This document shows, piece after piece, positions 1-6,086 of a DNA stretch of 15,944 nucleotides. The first letter of the stretch is position 1. The number at the start of each line of letters is the position of its first letter. A program made the translations under genes and the position numbers. This stretch comes from Acidobacteriaceae bacterium. Its GTDB lineage: Bacteria; Acidobacteriota; Terriglobia; Terriglobales; SbA1. The notes below the pieces were generated by a model that saw only the letters and a list, made by a program, of their open reading frames with translations, was not told the DNA's origin and did not search any database. The DNA lies in assembly GCA_003156615.1 (NCBI GenBank), contig PMHI01000349.1, positions 4,974 to 20,917 of the forward strand, read 5' to 3'.

Positions 1-158
1 ATGATGCCCTGCGGGATGAACAGATCGTGGATTCGCTGGAGGCTAACGGTTGCGCCAGGCGTAGGTGAGAAAAGCCGGAAGAATTCCGCCGTTAGTTCGT
101 CGATACGGCACTTGTCCTTGTGAATGGATGGAACAGCTGGCGCTTCGAAACCCTGCAT
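1..158 (-). CDS. Partial small protein, possibly NTF2-like/DUF4440 (N-terminus only)
   Basis: Reading the minus strand from the ATG at 158 gives 52 codons with no stop before the window edge, so only the N-terminus is visible. A good Shine-Dalgarno sequence (GGAGGAAG) lies just upstream of the ATG and fixes the start. The peptide begins MQGFEAPAVPSIHKDK and continues with a helix of the type IDELTAEFFRLFS followed by LQRIHDLFIPQG. This resembles the opening helices of NTF2-like/SnoaL proteins, where a first helix is followed by a 'lhxlFip.G' segment, but the call rests on impression only. It lies 158 bases downstream of the PmoB-like gene on the same strand and could be the last gene of that operon. 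No signal peptide is visible, so a cytoplasmic location is likely. Confidence 0.5.
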   Translation of the reverse strand, partial: MQGFEAPAVPSIHKDKCRIDELTAEFFRLFSPTPGATVSLQRIHDLFIPQGI

Positions 159-316
159 GGAAAACTTCCTCCGGTTAGCTCAGTGGCCTTCTTCCGCCTT
201 CTTCTCTGACAGTAGGATACAAGCGATTATGGCATAGATGTGAGCCAAGCCCAGGAAGCAAAGTATTCTCCTTTTCGTCTCTTGAAGAGAAAAAGCCGTT
301 TCTGGAACTAGTCCGA

Positions 317-1771
317 TCAGCTTCCTATGTGCGCGTCGAATACGCCCGTCTCGACCTGACCATGCCGCTTCACCTGTACAAACAAACGGTAGTCGCCCGG
401 CTGGGGAAAGCCATAAGGAAACGAAATTTCATCCGTAGCATGCATGGAGCCGCAGTCCATGGGCATTCCGAAATCCTTTTGCGCAATCGTGAGTGACGCC
501 ATCGGTACCGATCCAGCTGGATGGATGTGAGCAAAGACAGAAAAATCTGATCTTACGAATTCTGCGTGACCGGCCATCCCCATGTAGGGTTCCAGATCCT
601 TAGCCGGCTTATGCTCGGGGTCTTCGATGCGAAAACGTAACCAGGAAAGCTGCCCGGCTTTCAAGACCGCTCCATTTTTTTCTCCATCCTGCTCCCAGAC
701 CATGCGACCACCATCCGCCAGCGGCGAAACATTCGTGGTGTGGACATCGAGGGCCTCTGCATCCACACCCGAATCGTCGCCCGAGAATGGTTCTCCTGTC
801 ACATTGGGCAAGTCGATTTCGCTGACCATGGTCTCCGGGAATCCGGTGCTGCGAACAATGTCGCCGAAAATCTTGTATTTTCCCGACGGAATTGCGGGCA
901 GCTTCAGAGTGAACGATCCATCGTTGGCTTGTTCCGGATGTAAATGATAAAAGCGGTCCATCGCGGGGACTCGTACAAGGAATACATGCATCAGGTGCCC
1001 GTGATCTGGAATCAGGGTCATCGACCATTGATCCTTGCGGATCTTGTGCCAGGAGTCTTCCTCCATCCGCAACGTGAGCTGATCAAAGCCGTCGAAGGAA
1101 ACTCTGAGCGGGGGAGCGCTATAGACCGTGTTTCGCTTCAGGTCAGCGGCCTGGGCGTTCCACCACCAGTTTCCCAAGGCAAGCACAGTGACAACCAGCG
1201 CACCCGCAACCGCCATTGCGATTCGTCCAAGACGTCTGTTCTGTGGCGAAGGAATGGCCGCGGCTCGGAGACCACCTTCCCGTGCCGCTGCTCCCGCGAT
1301 GGAGACAATCCCCACGGAGAGCAGTAGCATGAGTCCGAAGAGCAAGGTGCCAAGCGCCTTTTGCATGGGCAAGGTTCGCCGCGCAAACGCGGGAACAGGA
1401 ACGGCCAGCCTGCCGATTCCTTGCGGCCCGGAGACCTCGACACGGATCTCCCACGAGCCCGACTCCATCAGCCAAACCTTGCCCGTGAACCATTGTGGAT
1501 CGGCGCCAGATTGCATCAAGTCGGGGGTTGGGGGCAGACCTTGATCTTTGCCGTTTATATAAACCGGTGTAATTCTGATGCTCTTCACAGTGCCGGATGC
1601 AACCCGAACTTGCACTTGCGCGATGCCAGGAACCATGGCCGGCGGATTCACCGAGAGCAATAAGTGATAGGGTCCGGCATCGCCCTCTAAATACACGTTC
1701 GGGCTTCCGACGTGCGCAAAGGCCGAGGAGCTCGACATCAAGATCAGAACAGCTAGTCCACAGGCTCGCAT
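317..1771 (-). CDS. Membrane-anchored periplasmic protein with PmoB/AmoB-like architecture and His-rich C-terminus
   Basis: This 484-residue protein starts at an ATG preceded by AGGAAT. Residues 1-19 form a signal peptide ending AFA, so the mature protein would begin with His20, like the N-terminal metal-binding His of PmoB. Residues 20-130 look like a beta-sandwich. Hydrophobic helices lie near 137-162 and 184-206. The rest is a large periplasmic region. This order (beta domain, two helices, second periplasmic domain) is that of PmoB. The histidine pair of PmoB's copper site (G-D-W-H-V-H) corresponds to G-S-W-E-I-R around 106-110, so that site would be lost apart from His20. The C-terminal part holds two related His-rich units: HGHLMH (257-262) with HLHP (276-279), and GH (401-402) with HIHP (415-418). 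A Met/Cys/His cluster (MPMDCGSMH, 436-444) follows, which suggests copper handling. It lies 83 bases downstream of the PmoC/PmoA-like gene. It could instead be an unrelated YtkA/FixH-type protein, since the link to PmoB rests on topology and context. Confidence 0.6.
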   Translation of the reverse strand: MRACGLAVLILMSSSSAFAHVGSPNVYLEGDAGPYHLLLSVNPPAMVPGIAQVQVRVASGTVKSIRITPVYINGKDQGLPPTPDLMQSGADPQWFTGKVWLMESGSWEIRVEVSGPQGIGRLAVPVPAFARRTLPMQKALGTLLFGLMLLLSVGIVSIAGAAAREGGLRAAAIPSPQNRRLGRIAMAVAGALVVTVLALGNWWWNAQAADLKRNTVYSAPPLRVSFDGFDQLTLRMEEDSWHKIRKDQWSMTLIPDHGHLMHVFLVRVPAMDRFYHLHPEQANDGSFTLKLPAIPSGKYKIFGDIVRSTGFPETMVSEIDLPNVTGEPFSGDDSGVDAEALDVHTTNVSPLADGGRMVWEQDGEKNGAVLKAGQLSWLRFRIEDPEHKPAKDLEPYMGMAGHAEFVRSDFSVFAHIHPAGSVPMASLTIAQKDFGMPMDCGSMHATDEISFPYGFPQPGDYRLFVQVKRHGQVETGVFDAHIGS

Positions 1772-1854
1772 AGATTCCTGCTTTCCCGTCTTAAACTTCC
1801 CCGTCTTAGGCTTTCCTGTCTAAACGAGGAGCAATACTGCTCAGAATGCAATCG

Positions 1855-3048
1855 CTAACGCTGAATACGACGCATCCAGTCCCCCCACAACATGCCGATG
1901 CGCGCTGAAAGTGCGGTCGCCACCAGCGCGATCAGTATCCCGACCCAGAATCCAACTCGCGTCTTTTCGTAAGACTGGAACTCCCACGCCAGGTGATATT
2001 GAGAAGGGGGAAAGTTGTAGCCAAATTCGTTCATGGCGAAAATCCGGTTGCGGGCGTAAGCAGACATCATGAAGTAGGCGAATGGCCAGTTCACCGCCAG
2101 ACTCGCAGCCGTGAAGCCGATGCCGCCCACCACCGCCTTCCACGTGTCTCCGTGGCCGGCAAATCGATTGAGAACCAGATCCAGAACGATGGCCCCGGGG
2201 AGCAGCAACACGGGAAACCCGAGCGGCACCATGTGAGTGATCGGGGTGAAGACGGGTCCAAGCTTCGCGTGTGCGGGAAACAGTGGGAAAATCCAATTGC
2301 CGGCGAGCCACAAGCCGCTGTAGATCGAGGCCACAATCGTGGCGGCCCAACGGCGTCCTGAGGTTCGAGCAATTCCGACCAGCACGACTGGTGCGATCAT
2401 GCCGAGTACACGATAGTAGATCGCGCTGTGCATCAGAGTTTGGTCGCCGATGTATTCATAGCCCAGCATGAGCAGCAGACACAGAAGCAGCGATCCGTTG
2501 TACAAAAGGATCTGGTTAAACTTGTCTCGGCTTTGCCCGGATGACAGGTTCATCTGGCCGGTGGTTAGGACCAGTCCGCCTGCGCCCATGACGAAGATTC
2601 CCAATAGCAGCACCACGTGGGGCGGGCTAAGAATGGTTACGTCCAGGCCATAGGAGTCGTGCCACCAGTTGTCGAAGGGGGCAGACGTAAGCATGCAAAA
2701 TCCGCCCCACGCCCCAATGAACGCGCCCAGTGGGCCACGCAGCCCCCAGATCTTCACCGATCTCTCTTGACTTGCACCATCACCCGCGAAAGTAGTGTGC
2801 AGAATCAACCAGGCGCAGGAAAGTCCGGTGAGCAACGCTCCAAACTGAATGGCCAAGTGAGCGGGCGTCCAAAATGTGTCGCGCCCGATTCCGACATGCC
2901 AGGAAATATCCCAGTAAAGACCCACGGTGGTAGACGTCACGGCCATAGCGGCCGACCAAACATACCAAGGCACTGCACTCACTCGGAGCGAAGACAGTTC
3001 CCTGGCTGCCGCAGTAACCGGCATCGGTATACGTATACTCTCTACCAT
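1855..3048 (-). CDS. Divergent copper membrane monooxygenase-like protein: PmoC-PmoA fusion
   Basis: A 397-residue polytopic membrane protein with about ten predicted helices. Residues 47-64 read DISWHVGIGRDTFWTPAH. The PmoC CuC-site segment, recalled from Methylococcus, is DGTWHQTIVRDTDFTPSH: 10 of 18 identical with identical D-x3-H-x12-H spacing (D47, H51, H64). Residues 126-144 (DNWWHDSYGLDVTILSPPH) match the spacing of the PmoC CuD site N-x3-H-x13-H, with Asp126 in place of Asn and H130 and H144 kept. The C-terminal half resembles PmoA: PGAIVLDLVL at 284-293 (PmoA PGAIILDTVL), NWP at 320-322, GYN at 343-345, and a last helix ending in a W-G-D-W type segment. PmoC and PmoA are normally separate proteins of roughly 250-290 residues, so this is a compact fusion lacking the usual PmoC N-terminal region. 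It would sit in the cytoplasmic membrane and be the metal-bearing core of a complex with the B-like protein. The substrate is unknown. The start is set by AGGAG seven bases upstream. An in-frame ATG at 3123 lacks such a site. Confidence 0.8.
   Translation of the reverse strand: MVESIRIPMPVTAAARELSSLRVSAVPWYVWSAAMAVTSTTVGLYWDISWHVGIGRDTFWTPAHLAIQFGALLTGLSCAWLILHTTFAGDGASQERSVKIWGLRGPLGAFIGAWGGFCMLTSAPFDNWWHDSYGLDVTILSPPHVVLLLGIFVMGAGGLVLTTGQMNLSSGQSRDKFNQILLYNGSLLLCLLLMLGYEYIGDQTLMHSAIYYRVLGMIAPVVLVGIARTSGRRWAATIVASIYSGLWLAGNWIFPLFPAHAKLGPVFTPITHMVPLGFPVLLLPGAIVLDLVLNRFAGHGDTWKAVVGGIGFTAASLAVNWPFAYFMMSAYARNRIFAMNEFGYNFPPSQYHLAWEFQSYEKTRVGFWVGILIALVATALSARIGMLWGDWMRRIQR
3027..3038. repeat. Perfect 12-base palindrome GTATACGTATAC near the start of the PmoC/PmoA-like gene
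   Basis: The sequence equals its own reverse complement and begins ten bases after the start codon of the minus-strand gene, where it encodes part of SIRIP. It might serve as an operator or be chance. No second copy was noticed in the window. Confidence 0.35.
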
Positions 3049-3055
3049 AAAATCA

Positions 3056-3060
3056 CTCCT
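3056..3060 (-). promoter_or_regulatory. Ribosome binding site deciding the start of the PmoC/PmoA-like gene
   Basis: On the minus strand AGGAG is followed by seven bases and then ATG at 3048. This selects the 397-residue product over the longer reading from 3123, whose extra 25 residues are polar and have no ribosome binding site. Confidence 0.75.
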
Positions 3061-3272
3061 TGACGACTGGAAGTACGGCGTCGGAACCTGGGAGCCATGA
3101 TTTAAAGCAACCCCGCGGTTCAAAGGCAGGATTCCGCTTTCGCCTAGAGTAACCCATCGACCGCCGCTTGCTTATGTCAAATCCGCGGCCTGCCTGGGGA
3201 GTGAGGTGAACCGACGGTTCTGCGCGGCGAACCGCGCTCGCGATAAGCTGCGATAGCAACCCGTCATAGGTT

Positions 3273-3404
3273 TCATCGACCCGCCGCCAGACTTCGGCGG
3301 AGCGGCTCCCACCGCAGGTAGGTCAGGCATCGCCACACCCATTCCAGCGGACCAAACAAGAAAATCTTCAACCAGATCGGCGAGACCACCAACTGCAAGA
3401 AGCA
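3273..3404 (-). pseudogene. DUF418 (YeiB-type) C-terminal relic
   Basis: In one minus-strand frame the last 43 codons before a stop include SPIWLKIFLFGPLEWVWRCL, then a Tyr and a short basic tail. This matches the very conserved C-terminal signature of DUF418 membrane proteins (S-P-x-W-L-x-x-F-x-F-G-P-L-E-W-x-W-R-x-L-T-Y). Upstream of it in the same frame the sequence is only the antisense of the histidine kinase gene, so the roughly 300 residues that should precede it are missing. It fills part of the space between the CuMMO-like operon and the kinase and marks an old rearrangement breakpoint. Confidence 0.65.
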
Positions 3405-3521
3405 AACTATCGCAGATTGGGCTCGGCTGTTTGGCTTTCTCCGTCGAACGCATGAGCCATGCGACGAACTGCGGGTTTGGAGCGGCAGAACGAGTCTCGA
3501 GGGCAGCGTTCCTGCGCTAGA

Positions 3522-4610
3522 ATGCTGCTCATGGCCAGCGACCGCCCACTGCGTTTCCCATCGTTCTGGCAGCTGCAGATGATGGGATGGGTGTGCATAT
3601 ACGTGCTGATGCTGGTGGCATGTATCCCTGATCTTTTCCAAAAACCAGGAGTGCTGCGCGACAGCACCTTGGCTGTGGTCTTCATGTTCTTCGGCAGTTG
3701 CATTCTCCATCCCGTTTGCCGATCGCTGCTGCGCCGCTCACCTACATGGCTCGCTTTCGAGCTCAGGATCTCCGCATGGTCCTTGGTTGTGGGAACGGCG
3801 AGTGCAATCGCGGCTGAATTCACAGTGCTGGCGTTCCGCAAAATGGATTGGCCTGACCTGGCGAGTAACTCCGTGCAGTTTTCGGTTGTGCTTTTTCTCT
3901 GGTGCAGTCTGTACTTCAGCATCAAGCAATGGCAGCAGTCGACTCAGGAGCGAGAACGCCTGCTGCGCGCCGAAAACGAGGCCCGCGAAGCGCGGCTCAG
4001 CGCTTTGCGTTATCAGCTGAATCCGCACTTCCTCTTTAATTCGCTGAATGCGGTTTCTACTCTGGTTCTCGATGGGAATGCTCCCGCCGCCACCCGCATG
4101 CTGGCGCAGATCGGGGAACTTCTGCGCACCAGCCTGGATAGCGAAGTCATCCCGGAAGTTACGCTTTCTCGAGAGATGGAGTTTACGCGGCGGTATCTCG
4201 CCATCGAGCAGACCCGGCTGGGGGAGCGGTTGCAGGTCGATTTGGCGATTCCCTCCGACACTCTGGATGCACTGGTACCCAGCATGTTGCTGCAGCCGTT
4301 GGTGGAGAACGCTGTCCGCCATGGCGTAGTGCCAATGGTTCAAGGCGGAAGGATTATGATCACGAGTGCCATTCGCGCTGACCGGTTGCAGATGGTGATC
4401 GGGAATTCCGGCATTCGCCGAGATGAACAACGCAATAAAAATGGGAACGGAATTGGCCTCAGAAATACCGCAGAACGATTGAAGACGCTGTACCGCGATG
4501 ACCATCGCTTTACTTTGCAGTGGCCGGAGACCGGGGGTTGTCAGGTAATCATCGAATTGCCTTTCCGAAAAATTGTCCAAAACGTAGAGGAAGCAACGTG
4601 CGCGCAGTAA
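3522..4610 (+). CDS. LytS/YehU-family sensor histidine kinase (His_kinase PF06580 type)
   Basis: Membrane sensor kinase of 362 residues from the ATG at 3522. An in-frame ATG at 3531 is equally possible, and neither has a clear ribosome binding site. Four hydrophobic segments in the first about 130 residues form the membrane sensor part. A short coiled coil rich in Glu and Arg (QERERLLRAENEAREARL) leads to the phosphoacceptor motif ALRYQLNPHFLFNSLN, with His169 in this numbering. The ATP-binding region shows LLQPLVENAVRHG (N box) and NGNGIGLRNTAERL (G box), as expected for the LytS class, which phosphorylates LytTR regulators. It overlaps the following response regulator by 13 bases, so the two are translationally coupled. 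It is divergent from the CuMMO-like operon, with 473 bases between the two starts, which makes it a candidate regulator of that operon (inference). The signal sensed is unknown. Confidence 0.92.
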   Translation: MLLMASDRPLRFPSFWQLQMMGWVCIYVLMLVACIPDLFQKPGVLRDSTLAVVFMFFGSCILHPVCRSLLRRSPTWLAFELRISAWSLVVGTASAIAAEFTVLAFRKMDWPDLASNSVQFSVVLFLWCSLYFSIKQWQQSTQERERLLRAENEAREARLSALRYQLNPHFLFNSLNAVSTLVLDGNAPAATRMLAQIGELLRTSLDSEVIPEVTLSREMEFTRRYLAIEQTRLGERLQVDLAIPSDTLDALVPSMLLQPLVENAVRHGVVPMVQGGRIMITSAIRADRLQMVIGNSGIRRDEQRNKNGNGIGLRNTAERLKTLYRDDHRFTLQWPETGGCQVIIELPFRKIVQNVEEATCAQ

Positions 4611-5356
4611 TTGTCGACGATGAGCCTCTGGCGCGACGCGGCGTCAGGCTCCGGCTGCAGAAGTTTAAGGATATCGAAATCGTCGGCGAGTGCGGAGACG
4701 GTGCGTCCGCGGTCGGGAAGATTGTTGAGCTCTCTCCAGATGTTGTCTTCCTCGATGTCCAAATGCCCGGCATGGATGGGTTCGAGGTTCTTCGGGCTTT
4801 GCCGCGGGAGAATCTGCCCTCCGTTATCTTTCTTACCGCTTACGAGCAGCACGCTTTGCGCGCGTTCGAGGTCCATGCGTTGGACTACCTGCTTAAGCCC
4901 GTCGACGACGAACGTTTTAGCGCCGCTGTGCAACGAGCCAGGCAGGCGGGCGATGCCGGTTCCAGGATTCAGATGGCCGAACGAATCCTGCAGATGCTTC
5001 AGCGCGATTCCGTGCGGTACCCATCCCGTTATCCGGTGCGAATTGGTTCGCGGATTCAGGTTGTGCTTACCGACGACATCGAATGGATCGCGGCAGCGGG
5101 AGATTACGTGGAATTACGCGTTGGCGGGCGATGTCATTTGTTGCGTGAGACCATGAATTCTCTGGAAGAGAAACTCGATCCCGCGCAGTTTCTTCGCATT
5201 CATCGTTCCCGGATCCTGCGCGTCAAATGCATCCGGGAACTTAGAAACATCGACAATCGAGAGTATCTGGTGAAGCTATCCGACGGCTCAGAGCACCGCT
5301 CCAGCCGAACCTACGCCGATCGTCTGGAAAATTGGCTATCTTCCCCAAAACCTTGA
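4598..5356 (+). CDS. LytTR-family response regulator
   Basis: Cytoplasmic 252-residue regulator starting at GTG (4598), preceded by GAGGAAG and overlapping the kinase stop. The N-terminal receiver domain (about 1-120) has the acidic pair D7-D8, the phosphoacceptor Asp53 in FLDVQMPGMDG, the Thr of FLTAYE and the Lys of LLKPVDD. The C-terminal half (about 145-250) is a LytTR DNA-binding domain, with a start of the type VRIGSRIQVVLTDDIEWIAA, then AGDYVELRV, the signature FLRIHRSRILR and a terminal L-SDG-E-SR segment. The pair is a complete LytS/LytTR two-component system. Its targets cannot be read from this window. The nearest divergent operon is the CuMMO-like one. Confidence 0.93.
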   Translation: MRAVIVDDEPLARRGVRLRLQKFKDIEIVGECGDGASAVGKIVELSPDVVFLDVQMPGMDGFEVLRALPRENLPSVIFLTAYEQHALRAFEVHALDYLLKPVDDERFSAAVQRARQAGDAGSRIQMAERILQMLQRDSVRYPSRYPVRIGSRIQVVLTDDIEWIAAAGDYVELRVGGRCHLLRETMNSLEEKLDPAQFLRIHRSRILRVKCIRELRNIDNREYLVKLSDGSEHRSSRTYADRLENWLSSPKP

Positions 5357-5655
5357 GGGCCGGCAACCAGTTTGGTGAGGGATTTTCCCGATTCAGCTGA
5401 GTCGTCGGCGACGAGCGGGGTGAGGAAAGCCCAGGCGTGTGCGGTCGTCAGCCAGACCACGAGATAGCCATGCCACTGGACGGGTCGAGGTTGAAGCAGA
5501 AGACTGCTCGCATTTTCGCTGATGAAGAAAACCGCGAACAGGGTCCAGCCGGCCACATACGCCAGCCAACGGATTGGCCCTTCCGGCAAGGATCTCTTCG
5601 CGGATAAGTTTGCGACTAGCCGTAAGAACTCCTCGAGAGCTTTCAACATCATCAT
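5311..5655 (-). pseudogene. Truncated N-terminal membrane part of a second LytS-type kinase (relic)
   Basis: A minus-strand reading of 114 codons begins at a cluster of three ATGs (5655, 5652, 5649) without a convincing ribosome binding site. It contains two hydrophobic stretches, RWLAYVAGWTLFAVFFISEN and a second one ending WAFLTPLVADDS. The pattern G-W-T-L-F-A-x-F-F ... W-x-F-L-T-P-L resembles the N-terminal membrane segment of LytS-family kinases in soil bacteria. After that point the reading becomes the antisense of the response regulator's end, so the kinase core is missing. It may be a decayed paralogue of the neighbouring kinase. The alternative is a small membrane protein of unknown function. 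Confidence 0.4.
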
Positions 5656-5839
5656 CGCATTCTAAATCCAGGGTTTTTCTCGGTGACGAGTAACAGACGG
5701 CGATGGGTTCATTTCGACTCCGTGGCGCCCGCTTGCCGCCTTGGCGCTCCGGTTCGTCAGGCGCTAGGTCCATCTGGTCAGAAAAGTCTTCTTCGCAATA
5801 GTTAGTTGGCCTAGTGTGGCTTCGAGGTCACGCCTTCTA

Positions 5840-6086
5840 ATGAGGCTATTGCTGTTGTCGTGTGCAGATGCTCAGTCGTCCATCGATTCTGCGGAGTACC
5901 AGGCGCGGCGGCGAGCTGCCATGGAAAAGATCCCGGATGGAATCGTCGTGCTGCGCATTTTCCGGACTGAAGCACTGGGATGAGTCGGGTTTCCATCAAG
6001 ACGCGAGTTTCTACTACTTCACGGGTCTGGCCAATCCCCACGGGGCGATCCTGACGCTGGACGGTACGCAGAACAATGAGACCTTT
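5840..6086 (+). pseudogene. Xaa-Pro aminopeptidase N-terminal relic, frameshifted
   Basis: From the ATG at 5840 one frame gives a signal-peptide-like start (MRLLLLSCADAQSS), then EYQARRRAAMEKIPDGIVVL, which matches the beginning of aminopeptidase P/Xaa-Pro aminopeptidase, and stops near 5970. Another frame picks up with WDESGFHQDASFYYFTGLAN and PHGAILTLDG, the next conserved block of the same family (F-x-Q-D-x-x-F-Y-Y-x-T-G-L). The switch falls near 5950, so an indel has broken the gene. Everything downstream of LDG, including the whole metallopeptidase domain, is absent. The second frame runs straight into the amidohydrolase that starts at 6087, so deletion appears to have joined the two genes. 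Confidence 0.7.

Noticed and set aside
1841..2350. Minus-strand open reading of 169 codons inside the PmoC/PmoA-like gene
   Set aside because: It is the shifted frame of the real gene. It has no hydrophobic pattern, no ribosome binding site and no motif.
3172..3453. Minus-strand open reading of 93 codons upstream of the PmoC/PmoA-like gene
   Set aside because: It overlaps the DUF418 relic in a different frame. The relic's frame is the one with a family signature.
3738..4580. Minus-strand open reading of 280 codons opposite the histidine kinase
   Set aside because: It is antisense to an unambiguous kinase with all family motifs. The composition is Gln/His/Arg-rich, as expected of a shadow frame.
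5700..5770. GC-rich stretch with repeated TGGCGC as a possible hairpin or terminator
   Set aside because: The copies are in direct orientation, no stable stem is evident and no T-run follows.
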